From HdN1 sp052035295 (lineage in GTDB: Bacteria > Pseudomonadota > Gammaproteobacteria > Pseudomonadales > Ketobacteraceae), in the NCBI GenBank assembly GCA_052035295.1, contig JBPOHS010000032.1, positions 1-64,000 on the forward strand: DNA of 64,000 nucleotides. Reading direction: 5' to 3'. Under the pieces are notes generated by a model, which did no database searches, had not been told where the DNA came from, and was given only the letters and a program-made list of their open reading frames with translations. This document shows, piece by piece, positions 1 to 8,478 of this stretch (positions are counted from its first letter, which is position 1; each line of letters starts with the position of its first letter). Made by a program: the position numbers and the translations under genes.

Positions 1-89
1 ACTGAAAAAACAGGCAAATCCCCTCACGTGGTCTATCTTCTCTTTCCATGAGCTCCCCGACAGAGGGGGCGTAACCGGAAGACAATACC

Positions 90-1400
90 GTGCGCATTGC
101 CCTTTTCTCGCTGGCCTTGGCCGGGGCCACCGCCACCTTCGCAGGTGAGCCGCTCTCACTGGTCGACCACTACGACGCCGCCCGTGACAACGATTCCAGC
201 TTCAAGGCATCGTCTTATGCCCATGAAGCCTCCCAACAGGAAAAAACCATTGCCCGGGCCGGGTTGCTGCCCAACCTGTCGCTGTCGTCGCGGATCGGTT
301 CGCTTGAGAATATCGACAACAAGGATTCCGAGGCATCCTCTGATGCGCTCAATTCCGACACCACCGCGCTGACCCTTTCTCAGCCGCTCTACGACCGCGG
401 GGCATGGTCCACCTACCAGCAAGGGAAGGCGCGTGAATCACTGGGTAACGCGCAATATGCGGCCGCCGAGCAGGAATTGTTTGAACGGGTGGTCGACACC
501 TATTTCTCGGCGGCCCGCATCGAGAATGACCTGCGCCTCAATGATCAGCAGCGTGTCTCCATCGAAGGGCTTGCCCGTCAGTCACGTCGTTTATACGGGG
601 CCGGTGAAGGGGCGGTGACCGACATTGACGAAGCGCAGGCGCGGCTGGATCTCATCCGTGCCGAGGCGATCGCCTTGCAGGCGTCGCACCGGGTGCTCAT
701 GCGCAAGCTGTCAGGCCAGGTGGGAAGCCAGGTGGACACCATTGCGACCATGCGTGAGCAGATTCCCGACAGTTCGCTGATGCCCAACGATCAGGATCTG
801 GTGTTCTGGACTCTCAATGCCGAGCAGACCAGCCCGGCGCTCGCCAGCAAACAAGCCAGTGTGCAGGTCGCGGAAACCAATGCGCGGGCGGTGGGTGCAG
901 GGCATTTCCCGACACTTTCGCTGGCGGGGCAACTCGCCAAGACCGATCAATCCGTCGGGGATCAGGAAGTGTCGCAATCCACGTCCTATGTTGGTGTGGT
1001 TTTCAATTTGCCGCTCTATGCCGGCGGCGGGGTGAGTGCGAGCAGCAAGCGCGCCGACGCCACGCTTTACAGTGCCCGCGCCGATTACGATGCCGGCTGG
1101 CAAGCGCTGGCGGAGGATATCGAGAAACAATATTTGGGAGTGGCCAGTGGCCAGGAACGCGCCAAGGCCATGCAGGCAGCAGTGCGTTCGGCGCAGCGCG
1201 CGCTTGAATCTGCGCAGAAAGGCTATCAGGCCGGCGTGCGAACGACGACCGACATTCTCGACGCACAGCAGCGCCTGTATCTGGCGCGCCGTGATTTGCT
1301 GAGTTCAAAACTGGCGATGCTGGAAAGCTACGTGTTGCTACACACCCGCAGCGGACAGATGTCGCGCAAGGTGCTCAAGCAGGTGCAGGAATTGTATTGA
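90..1400 (+). CDS. TolC-family outer membrane efflux protein
   Basis: A 436-residue protein of the TolC/outer-membrane-factor family, which form trimeric exit ducts for type I secretion and multidrug efflux. It starts at a GTG preceded by GGAAG about nine bases upstream. The first ~18 residues look like a Sec signal peptide ending near Phe-Ala-Gly-Glu. Two homologous halves are visible, each with long alanine/glutamine-rich helical stretches; the second half contains the family-typical 'YQAGVRTTTDILDAQQ' segment near residue 380, and 'DAQQRLY' follows. The length is close to the usual 430-490. No inner-membrane pump or adaptor gene lies downstream: the next gene is znuB on the opposite strand. 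The substrate cannot be read from sequence; it might serve several pumps, or export a product of the accessory cluster 6 kb away, but nothing shows that. Confidence 0.9.
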   Translation: MRIALFSLALAGATATFAGEPLSLVDHYDAARDNDSSFKASSYAHEASQQEKTIARAGLLPNLSLSSRIGSLENIDNKDSEASSDALNSDTTALTLSQPLYDRGAWSTYQQGKARESLGNAQYAAAEQELFERVVDTYFSAARIENDLRLNDQQRVSIEGLARQSRRLYGAGEGAVTDIDEAQARLDLIRAEAIALQASHRVLMRKLSGQVGSQVDTIATMREQIPDSSLMPNDQDLVFWTLNAEQTSPALASKQASVQVAETNARAVGAGHFPTLSLAGQLAKTDQSVGDQEVSQSTSYVGVVFNLPLYAGGGVSASSKRADATLYSARADYDAGWQALAEDIEKQYLGVASGQERAKAMQAAVRSAQRALESAQKGYQAGVRTTTDILDAQQRLYLARRDLLSSKLAMLESYVLLHTRSGQMSRKVLKQVQELY

Positions 1401-1435
1401 GCGTTGGCGGAACGCCTGCAGGGCGGATCGTTGAT

Positions 1436-2230
1436 TCAATCTCCGCTGACCGCCGGCGCCAGCGCATAAATGCCGGCAAACGCCACGACAGCGGCCAGCA
1501 CGATGCTCGGCCCTGCAGGGGTGTCGATATAATACGAGAGCGTGAGTCCGGCGCCGACCGCACCCACACCCACCACACTCGCCCAGAACGCCATTTGCTC
1601 GGGCGTCTGCGACAAGCGCCGCGCGGCAGCGGGCGGAATGATCAGCAGCGCCGTGATCAACAGGGCGCCAACCACACGCATGCCAACGGCGACCGTGAGG
1701 GCCAGCAGCAACATCAACACCACACGCAGGCGTTGCACCGGAACACCTTCCGCTGCACTCAGTTCCGGGCTCAGAATACAGCCCAGCAGGGTACGCCACA
1801 AAAATCCCAGCGTGATCGCCACACCACAGCAAACGGCGGCAATAAAGGCCACATCTTCCCAGGTCACGGCCAGCACATCGCCAAACAGCAGGCCCAGCAT
1901 GTCAACCCGGGCGTTACCCACCACGCTTACCAGCACCAGTCCCAACGCCAGCGTGCCGTGGGCAATGATGCCCAACAGCGTGTCGTTGGCGAAATAACGC
2001 TGCGACGACGGCAGCGACATCAGCACCGACACCAGCGCGGTGACCATCGCCACCCCCGCCAGCAAATGCACGCCGAACGCCAGTGACAACCCGACCCCGA
2101 GAAGCGCCGAATGCGCGAGCGTGTCACCGAAATAAGCCATGCGCCCCCACACCACGAACGAACCCAGCGGCCCACTCACCAGAGCCAGCAGCAATCCCAC
2201 CAGCAACGAAGGCAATATCAGTTCAATCAT
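1436..2230 (-). CDS. znuB: Zinc ABC transporter permease ZnuB
   Basis: Inner-membrane permease of the high-affinity Zn(II) importer, 264 residues, with about eight hydrophobic helices and the ABC-3 family signature. The sequence 'GDTLAHSALLGVGLS' near residue 35 is the conserved metal-permease motif, and 'GALLITALLIIPPAAARR' near residue 190 is the second typical block. The start chosen is the ATG whose complement is at 2228-2230; it overlaps the end of znuC by eight bases, as expected for a translationally coupled znuCB unit. A longer in-frame extension into znuC exists but would only encode low-complexity His/Thr-rich sequence read from the wrong frame. It faces the TolC-like gene tail to tail with 35 bases between. 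Confidence 0.93.
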   Translation of the reverse strand: MIELILPSLLVGLLLALVSGPLGSFVVWGRMAYFGDTLAHSALLGVGLSLAFGVHLLAGVAMVTALVSVLMSLPSSQRYFANDTLLGIIAHGTLALGLVLVSVVGNARVDMLGLLFGDVLAVTWEDVAFIAAVCCGVAITLGFLWRTLLGCILSPELSAAEGVPVQRLRVVLMLLLALTVAVGMRVVGALLITALLIIPPAAARRLSQTPEQMAFWASVVGVGAVGAGLTLSYYIDTPAGPSIVLAAVVAFAGIYALAPAVSGD

Positions 2231-2987
2231 GCTTGCAGCATCCTTCGTCGACCACATCGCCATGCAGGTTGTGGTGGTGGTCATGGTGATGGGTATAAAT
2301 GCCGATCTCCTTCGCGCCACTCTGCTCGAACAGTGCCAGGTATTCCGGGTGATTGGCCACGGTTTCGGCAGAGCCGGAGCAGCACACGTGTTGATTCAGG
2401 CACACGACGCGATCGGATCGCGCCATCACCAGATGCAGGTCATGCGACACCATGAAAATCCCGCAGCCCGACTCATTGCGAATTTCACCCAGCAGGTGGT
2501 ACATCTCCTGCTGACCGTGCAAATCGACGCCCTGAGCAGGTTCATCGAGCACCAACAGTTCGGGTTTGCGCAGCAATGCCCGCGCCAGCAATACCCGTTG
2601 CCATTCCCCGCCGGAAATACTTTGCAGCGGTGAGTGACGAACGGCGGTGGCCCCCACCCGGGAAAGCGCGTCAGCGATAGGCGCGAGCGATCCACTGGTG
2701 AGACTCAGAAAACGTTCCACACTGATCGGCAAGCTGTTGTCGACCTGCAAACGTTGCGGCATATAGCCCACACGCAAGCCTTTCTGGCGAATCACCCGGC
2801 CTTCGGAAGGCGGAATCAACCCCAGCGCCACCTTCAGCAGACTGGTCTTGCCACCCCCGTTGGGGCCGACCACCGTAATGATTTCCCCGGCGTGCAGGCG
2901 CAGGTCGATGTGGTTGAGCAGCACTTTGCCGTCGATGCGCAGACTCACATGCTGAAGATCGATAAGCGCGGGGGAAGGGGTGGACAC
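2223..2987 (-). CDS. znuC: Zinc ABC transporter ATPase ZnuC
   Basis: ATP-binding subunit that energises zinc import with ZnuB and ZnuA. Walker A is 'GPNGGGKTS', the Q-loop is in 'GYMPQRL', the ABC signature is 'SISGGEWQRVLLARAL', Walker B is 'LLVLDEP' and the switch histidine is in 'MVSHDL'. The C-terminus is rich in histidine (HHHDHHH) and ends CCKHD, a plausible metal-sensing or metal-buffering tail that is longer than in many ZnuC proteins. The start is uncertain: no ATG lies before the nucleotide-binding fold. I use the GTG at 2985-2987, directly before 'STPSPALIDLQHVSL', although it has no strong Shine-Dalgarno. A TTG at 3096-3098 is in frame but would lie inside divergent znuA. Confidence 0.92.
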   Translation of the reverse strand: MSTPSPALIDLQHVSLRIDGKVLLNHIDLRLHAGEIITVVGPNGGGKTSLLKVALGLIPPSEGRVIRQKGLRVGYMPQRLQVDNSLPISVERFLSLTSGSLAPIADALSRVGATAVRHSPLQSISGGEWQRVLLARALLRKPELLVLDEPAQGVDLHGQQEMYHLLGEIRNESGCGIFMVSHDLHLVMARSDRVVCLNQHVCCSGSAETVANHPEYLALFEQSGAKEIGIYTHHHDHHHNLHGDVVDEGCCKHD

Positions 2988-3074
2988 GTTGCAAGCACCG
3001 GCAGGAAGCGAAATAATGCCGGATTCTACCCAATTACCCTGCCTTCCCCCAACTGAATTGCTGGCGACCTCTCC

Positions 3075-4010
3075 ATGAAGCTCCTTAATGTGAAACAAGC
3101 GCTGTCCCTGCGCAGTGTGCTTGAACGCTTGATTCTTCCCGTGTTGAGCGTTCTGGCGGGCGTGTTTGCTTGCGTGCCTGCGTACGCGCAGCTATCCGTG
3201 CTCGTTTCCACGAACCCGCTGGCTCGGTTGGTGACAAATGTCAGCAATACCGGCCAGGTCGAGGTCATTACCCTGCTCGACAGGGGAGTAACGCCACACG
3301 ATGCCGTGTTGAGGCCGCGTCAACTACAGCAGTTGGTGCAGGCCGATCTGGTGGTCTGGATGGGGCCGGACATCGAACCCTACCTCGCTATCTGGATGAA
3401 AAAACGCACTGGCCCCACCCTGGATATCAGTGCGCTCGATGGCATCAAGCGTTTGCCCATGCGCGAGCAGGCCGCGCACTCCGCTCACGAACATGGCCAC
3501 ACGCATCATTCACGTTTTGACATCCATTTGTGGTGGTCCCGGCATAACCTGACGCTCTCGGGTAACGCGGTGGCTGATCGACTGGTGGCGATGCAACCTG
3601 ATCTGCATACGACGATCGAACAGGCCCGTCATTCCTTCGTGCAAGACATGGCACAGCTGGACAAGACGTACGCACCCGGGAGCGCCGACTTTCCAGCCTT
3701 CGCTGTCTTTCATGATGGATGGCAATATCTTGAGCATGATCTTGGCCAGACCGCCTCGGCCGGCTTCGTGCTCGACGGTGAGCTTTCCATGGGGGTCAAG
3801 CACCTGGCTGAGCTGCAGGCTCGCTTCAAAACGCACCCCGTACAATGTGTATTGCTGGAGCCCGGCATGAACACGTCGCTGGTGAACAAGATTCTGCCTG
3901 GAACACCGACGATCACACTCGACCCCCTGGGCTGGGATGCGCCCGGGCAGAGTGTTGCTGACCTGCTGCGTCACGCTTATGAGCAACTGCTGCACTGTGC
4001 GAAAAACTAG
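3075..4010 (+). CDS. znuA: Zinc ABC transporter periplasmic binding protein ZnuA
   Basis: Periplasmic Zn(II)-binding protein of the cluster 9 (A-I) family, 311 residues. An N-terminal signal peptide ends near 'VPAYAQL' (about residue 38). The family features are visible: 'DRGVTPHDAVLRPRQ' carries the first ligand histidine (PHD), a histidine-rich loop 'HSAHEHGHTHHSRFDIH' near residue 137 is the charged metal loop that separates ZnuA-type zinc binders from manganese binders, and later His and Asp positions ('FHDGWQYLEHD', 'LDPLG') complete the site. It is divergent from znuCB across a short shared upstream region (2988-3074), the arrangement found in Pseudomonas and E. coli. I could not see a convincing Zur palindrome there. 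Confidence 0.93.
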   Translation: MKLLNVKQALSLRSVLERLILPVLSVLAGVFACVPAYAQLSVLVSTNPLARLVTNVSNTGQVEVITLLDRGVTPHDAVLRPRQLQQLVQADLVVWMGPDIEPYLAIWMKKRTGPTLDISALDGIKRLPMREQAAHSAHEHGHTHHSRFDIHLWWSRHNLTLSGNAVADRLVAMQPDLHTTIEQARHSFVQDMAQLDKTYAPGSADFPAFAVFHDGWQYLEHDLGQTASAGFVLDGELSMGVKHLAELQARFKTHPVQCVLLEPGMNTSLVNKILPGTPTITLDPLGWDAPGQSVADLLRHAYEQLLHCAKN

Positions 4011-4060
4011 CGATTCTCTGACCCTGCCTGGCCGGCTCGCAGCAAATTGAGGTCATGGTC

Positions 4061-4089
4061 TTGCATTATTGGTAGGCTATCCTTCTAAT
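4061..4089 (+). promoter_or_regulatory. Sigma-70-like promoter of the NarL-type regulator
   Basis: TTGCAT at 4061-4066 and TCTAAT at 4084-4089 are separated by exactly 17 bases and lie 91 bases upstream of the response-regulator start codon. Each hexamer matches four of six consensus positions. This is a sequence-only prediction. Confidence 0.45.
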
Positions 4090-4179
4090 GTGCCCCCCGC
4101 ACCATTGCTCAAAGACCCTTGTGGGAATGAGGGATTTGGCTGTTGGCTGCCTGCAACACACTGAGGATGCTGAAAAATC

Positions 4180-4839
4180 ATGGACGCGCCCGCTAACGCA
4201 ATGCACATTCTGGTGATTGATGACCACCCGGTTTATTCCGATGGCATTGCCTACATGCTACAGGTCATCTTTCCCGAGGCCACCATTCTACAGGCGCACA
4301 CCGGGCAGCAAGCCCTGACACAGGTGTCGGACCGGATCGATATTGACTGGATTTTCATGGATTTCCAGCTTCCCGACATGAATGGACACGAATTGCTCAC
4401 CCGTTTCAATGAGTTGATGATCGCCGCGCCGATCATTCTCATGTCAGGCAACGACGATGTCGCATTGGTGGCGGAAGGCCTGGAACGCGGTGCCAGCGGT
4501 TTCATTCCGAAGGCGCACGGCAAGGCGACTTTCCAGGCCTGTCTTGATGTGGTTCAGGCGGGGCAGGTGTATTTGCCGCCGGATCTCAAAGGGCGGGTGG
4601 ATCACTACCGGCGTACGGTGCTTGATTCCCGCAACATGATAACGTCGCAATTGAGTGGGCGTCGGCAGGAAGTGCTCGTGCTGATGTCCGAAGGGTATAC
4701 CAATGCTGAAATGGCTTCCACGCTTGGCATTGCCGAGGCCACGGTGAAAACGCACGTATCCGCGTTGCTCAGCATTTTTGATGTCGACAATCGCTCCCAC
4801 TGCATTGCCGAAGCGCGAAAGCTGGGTATTTTGAAGTAG
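4180..4839 (+). CDS. NarL/LuxR-type response regulator
   Basis: A 219-residue two-component response regulator. The N-terminal receiver domain has the acidic pair in 'VIDDHPVY', the phospho-acceptor Asp in 'IFMDFQLPD' (about residue 61), and a Ser/Thr and Lys later ('MSGND', 'PKAHG'). The C-terminal LuxR-type helix-turn-helix (about 155-219) has the expected 'LSGRRQEVLVLMSEGYTNAEMA' and 'EATVKTHV' elements. The ATG at 4180 is used; a second ATG seven codons later is equally near the fold. The gene converges on a hybrid kinase ending only 22 bases away on the other strand, which makes that kinase the obvious candidate partner. Target genes are unknown; the accessory cluster lies immediately beyond the kinase. 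Confidence 0.88.
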   Translation: MDAPANAMHILVIDDHPVYSDGIAYMLQVIFPEATILQAHTGQQALTQVSDRIDIDWIFMDFQLPDMNGHELLTRFNELMIAAPIILMSGNDDVALVAEGLERGASGFIPKAHGKATFQACLDVVQAGQVYLPPDLKGRVDHYRRTVLDSRNMITSQLSGRRQEVLVLMSEGYTNAEMASTLGIAEATVKTHVSALLSIFDVDNRSHCIAEARKLGILK

Positions 4840-4861
4840 GGCTTTATTCCTTCATGCTGGT

Positions 4862-6586
4862 TCAATAGGTCAGCCCCAGCAGATTCCGCATGGTCTTGCG
4901 AAGGTGGGTCGGCTTCACCGGTTTATGTATTAAATAATAATGTTGTTCGCGAATCCGCTTTACTAACGCCGGATCTGTGTCGCCGCTCATCAATGCTGCC
5001 GGAATTTCCTTGCCGCAGTGTGCGCGGATGGCCTTGATCACATCGATACCGGTCACGCCCCCACCCAAACGGTAATCCGACAAAATCAAATCCGGTTCGA
5101 CGCCCGTTGCTTGCAATTGTTGCAGTGCTGCATCCAGCGAGTCGGCAATCAGGCTGTCACAGTTCCAGTCGGACATGATGCCCGCCACCGCGTTCAATAA
5201 TGCCTTGTCGTCATCGATGATGATGACGCGATAACCTGTCAGGTCAGAGGGCGCCGATTCCTTGCTGGTAACGGCGCTAATGAGTTGCCCGGCTGGCAGC
5301 TTCAGGGTAAATGTGCTGCCTTGTCCCTCGATGGAATACAGTCTGATCGGTATTTTCAGCAACTGGCACATTTTCTTCACGACAGAGAGGCCAAGCCCGA
5401 TGCCTTCTTCGCGATTGCGTGCTTCGTTGGAGACTTGATGATACTCGTCAAATACCCGGTCGAGTTCCGAAGCTGGAATTCCGATGCCAGTGTCGCTGAC
5501 ATGCAAGACAATTTCGTCCTCTTCAAGGCCCCAGTGAACGCTGACACGGCCTACCGCTGTGAATTTGATCGCGTTGCTGATCAAGTTACGCAAGACTCGC
5601 CCAAATAGCACGGGATCGGTATCGACGATAAAGTCATCGCCACTGCTCGACAAATGCAGCCCTTTTTGTTGGGCCGAGGGTTGAAATTCAGCAACGATGC
5701 TGCCCGCCAGATCGCGAATCGGCAGTGACATGCGGTGAATTTCCAGCTGATGCGATTCCAGTCGCGACAGTTCCAGTAATGCGTTGAGCAGGGCGCTCAA
5801 GGCATCGTGTGATTCGATGCACTGTCTTACCAGCGGAGCGACGGTGGCGTCTTTCCCGTCAACGCGCAGTCGAATGCTCTCGAGAATCAGGCCCAGTGCC
5901 TGCAGCGGTTGGCGCAAGTCATGGCTGGCGGCTGCAAGAAAGCGCGATTTCGCCTGGTTGGCTTGTTCGGCTTTTTCTTTGGCTTCGGTGACTTCCTGCA
6001 GTAACGCCTGGTTTTTGAAATCAATCGTGATGGAATGGGTGATGATCTGGTTGATGATGTAGCTGATGCCGGCCATGGCGCCCAAAAATGCCAGGGTCAA
6101 AAAGGCGGCTGCATGCATGTCGAGCATGTAGTAACGACTGGCCAGAGATGCAAATATGGGCAGTACGAACGCCAGGTAGGCAGGCAGATAAGCCGCCAGC
6201 GCCGGCAGCGTGGCGCTAATCATGCCGGCAATGGTGATCGACACGAAAACGAAGGTTTCCGAGTGCGGGTCTTGCATGAAAAACGTCGGAATCGCTGCCC
6301 ACAGGCATCCGGTAGACAGCATGCCCAGCGCCAGCAGCACGCGCACGTGAAAGTAGTCGCGCCCGGCGGCCTTGTAACGGGCCCAGAAAGGGTCCAGCAC
6401 CTTGACCCGCATGAAGTGACTGGATTGCAAAACCACGAACCACAACCACACCCAGGCATCATGCTGATACTGCCAGATCGCATAGGTGGTCAGCGTGACG
6501 ACCGCAGCATGAGGCCACCCGGTGACCTTCAGCTGCTTGAAAACGTAGTCGATCTGTTCGTTGATGACGGATGGCGCTTGATTCAT
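4862..6586 (-). CDS. Membrane hybrid sensor histidine kinase
   Basis: A 574-residue inner-membrane hybrid histidine kinase. About six hydrophobic segments occupy the first ~195 residues without a large periplasmic loop, so the stimulus may be within the membrane. A short coiled coil leads to HisKA, with the phospho-accepting His in 'AASHDLRQPLQAL', a variant H-box (HDLRQP) seen in a subfamily of hybrid kinases. The HATPase domain has N-box 'NLISNAIKFT', G1 'DTGIGIP' and G2 'GLGLSVV'. The C-terminal receiver has Asp in 'ILSDYRLGG' and Lys in 'IHKPVKP'. It converges with the NarL-type regulator, a likely phosphorelay partner, and lies next to the lipid cluster; a regulatory link to either is inference. 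Confidence 0.9.
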   Translation of the reverse strand: MNQAPSVINEQIDYVFKQLKVTGWPHAAVVTLTTYAIWQYQHDAWVWLWFVVLQSSHFMRVKVLDPFWARYKAAGRDYFHVRVLLALGMLSTGCLWAAIPTFFMQDPHSETFVFVSITIAGMISATLPALAAYLPAYLAFVLPIFASLASRYYMLDMHAAAFLTLAFLGAMAGISYIINQIITHSITIDFKNQALLQEVTEAKEKAEQANQAKSRFLAAASHDLRQPLQALGLILESIRLRVDGKDATVAPLVRQCIESHDALSALLNALLELSRLESHQLEIHRMSLPIRDLAGSIVAEFQPSAQQKGLHLSSSGDDFIVDTDPVLFGRVLRNLISNAIKFTAVGRVSVHWGLEEDEIVLHVSDTGIGIPASELDRVFDEYHQVSNEARNREEGIGLGLSVVKKMCQLLKIPIRLYSIEGQGSTFTLKLPAGQLISAVTSKESAPSDLTGYRVIIIDDDKALLNAVAGIMSDWNCDSLIADSLDAALQQLQATGVEPDLILSDYRLGGGVTGIDVIKAIRAHCGKEIPAALMSGDTDPALVKRIREQHYYLIHKPVKPTHLRKTMRNLLGLTY

Positions 6587-6620
6587 GTCGTTGCTCGTTA
6601 TGCCTTTTATTCCCGCAGGC

Positions 6621-7511
6621 CTATTCCCAAAGCCGTGGCCCTTCTGCGAACCAGCGCTTGCTGAAGCGGGAGAAGCTTAGCACACGCCCCGGTTGAATCA
6701 CGTCCAGTTCCTGCAAGCGGGCCTGCGCTTCGAACCAGCGGGTGCGGGGCCATACGTGATGCACGCGATGCATGTTGCGATTCAGCATCAGGTGTGACAG
6801 CCAGCGAGGCGCAGTGACGTCATACGATACTGAAGCAACATTGCAGCTTTGTTCGGTGTCTCGCACGGCGGCACCGTAATGTTCCGCCTGTGAGAACATG
6901 AAATCAAACCAGGCAAACAGGCACAGGGGCAGTATGTACGCTTGCAGGAAAAATACCGGATTCCACAGACACACAAGCGCAAGGCCAAGCATTACCGCAG
7001 CCATCACCCACCGCGCGCGTTGCCATTCCTTGCGCTTGTGGGCAGGCACATAAAGGCTTGCCAGGCGATTGATGCCGGTGGCGACATATAAATGTGCAAT
7101 CGGAGCAGCAAGAAAAAACCAGCGGGTGCTTGGGCTGTCAGCATACAAATGGCCCTCGGGATCTTCCCGGTCGCAGGTATGACGATGATGATGCAAATGA
7201 AAGAACCGATAAGTCACCATATTGATGCCTATCAGCGAGGCCGCAATCATTCCGACAAGCTCGTTGCTGCGACGTGAGCTGGCAATGAACGCGTGGTGAA
7301 CGCACTGGTGCGTCATTTCCAGCAAGCCGACAAAGAAAAAACCCTGCAAAATGATGCAAATAGCCGTGAGCAACGGCCACGGATTCAGAAAGATCACGGC
7401 TGTGTTCAGTGCCAATAATCCAAGATAAACAAGGCTGGGTGCATCAGACGCAGAAGGAGTAGGGATATGGGCGGGACGTTGTAATTCCATAAAAGCATTC
7501 GACATGGGCAT
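6621..7511 (-). CDS. Membrane di-iron fatty acid desaturase-like protein
   Basis: A 296-residue integral-membrane protein of the fatty acid desaturase superfamily. Three histidine boxes that would bind the di-iron centre are visible: 'HQCVHHAF' near residue 68, 'HLHHHRHT' near residue 105, and 'HRVHH' near residue 249, with hydrophobic segments between them. The order and spacing are those of acyl-lipid or carotenoid-type desaturase/hydroxylases; the regiochemistry cannot be read. ATG codons at residues 1 and 3 are both possible. It is divergently oriented from the GNAT/fatty acyl-AMP ligase genes across 235 bases, and a second unrelated desaturase ends the rightward operon at 21.3 kb. I infer membership of the same lipid pathway, but it could be independent. 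Confidence 0.85.
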   Translation of the reverse strand: MPMSNAFMELQRPAHIPTPSASDAPSLVYLGLLALNTAVIFLNPWPLLTAICIILQGFFFVGLLEMTHQCVHHAFIASSRRSNELVGMIAASLIGINMVTYRFFHLHHHRHTCDREDPEGHLYADSPSTRWFFLAAPIAHLYVATGINRLASLYVPAHKRKEWQRARWVMAAVMLGLALVCLWNPVFFLQAYILPLCLFAWFDFMFSQAEHYGAAVRDTEQSCNVASVSYDVTAPRWLSHLMLNRNMHRVHHVWPRTRWFEAQARLQELDVIQPGRVLSFSRFSKRWFAEGPRLWE

Positions 7512-7746
7512 TCAATCCTGAACAATGCAAAAGAGCAGAAGGCGTTGCTGCCGCGCAGTCTATCAATGTGTGCGGAACATGCGGCCATACTTTGGGTGCA
7601 TTGACACTGGGCTGAAGCGCGTGATAGCGCACTGTGTGCGCATAACACTTCATTCTGATCGAGTCAATGAGCCTAAAGTATTCCCAAGGATTGCGCTGAC
7701 GCTCTTACACTTCCGGTCATTCGATGGTTGACTGGAATTTTGCCTC

Positions 7747-8430
7747 GTGAGCGACAGTATTCTTCTTTTACATACGCCTGGCCAATTGGCTGTTCGACTG
7801 GGCAGTTCTTTGGCGCAAGCGTTCAGTGATGCGCCTGACTACTCGTTCATTTTATCAGGGCACCCCGACAAGCAGCGTGCCCTGGCCTGGTTTTTTGGCC
7901 GCTTCGCGGCCCGGCTTTCACTGCGGCACGGTTCTATCCATGTCACGGAAGATGGCTCGGCAGGCATCCTCACCATGGCGCCCGGAAAGTCACCCTCACT
8001 CATGACGTTACTGCAGGCCGGCGTGTTGGCGTTTCCTCGCCATTTCGGCTGGTTGGGTACCTGGCGCGCATTTTCGCTGGGTATCTACATGGAGCGTCGC
8101 CGTCTGGAACTGGCGCCCATGCCGCACTGGTATGTGCTGGCGGTGGGCGTTGCTCCTGAAAGTCAGGGGCAGGGGCTGGGCTATGATCTCGTAACGCGAA
8201 CCATCAGACGCGCTGAGGCAGAAGACGTACCTTGTTATCTCGAAGCCTTTGAGGAAAAACTCGTCGAGCATTATGAGCGACGTGGTTTTCGCGTGCTCGC
8301 CAAGGATCAGCTGCCCACCGGCCTGACGCTCTGGTGCATGTTGCGCGAGCCCAGCACCGTTATTCCAGCATGTAAAACTGTTCCCTCAGGTAAAGCTGTT
8401 CCCGCAAGCAAAACACTGTTTCCACATTGA
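7747..8430 (+). CDS. GNAT-family acetyltransferase-like protein
   Basis: A 227-residue GCN5-related N-acetyltransferase. The acyl-CoA pyrophosphate loop is 'APESQGQGLGYDLV' (about residues 138-151), preceded by the beta-strand 4 sequence 'HWYVLAVGV' and followed by the C-terminal 'HYERRGFRVL' element typical of the fold. It starts at a GTG. Forty-eight bases separate it from the fatty acyl-AMP ligase gene, so the two are probably co-transcribed. The last ~25 residues contain a small repeat (KTVPSGKAVPASKT) of no known meaning. Its acyl acceptor is unknown; in this setting an amine-bearing intermediate or a self-protection role are guesses. Confidence 0.8.
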   Translation: MSDSILLLHTPGQLAVRLGSSLAQAFSDAPDYSFILSGHPDKQRALAWFFGRFAARLSLRHGSIHVTEDGSAGILTMAPGKSPSLMTLLQAGVLAFPRHFGWLGTWRAFSLGIYMERRRLELAPMPHWYVLAVGVAPESQGQGLGYDLVTRTIRRAEAEDVPCYLEAFEEKLVEHYERRGFRVLAKDQLPTGLTLWCMLREPSTVIPACKTVPSGKAVPASKTLFPH

Positions 8431-8478
8431 TGTCATTTTTTTCCGTTTGGTTTTTCCTCTCTCTCAAGGAAGTCGTAA

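Noticed and set aside
1397..2086. Long open frame on the plus strand opposite znuB
   Set aside because: It encodes an Arg/His/Gln-rich peptide without family features and mirrors the codon bias of znuB on the other strand.
2185..2320. N-terminal His/Thr-rich extension of ZnuB
   Set aside because: It is the znuC 3' end read in another frame; the ATG at 2230 fits the permease family start.
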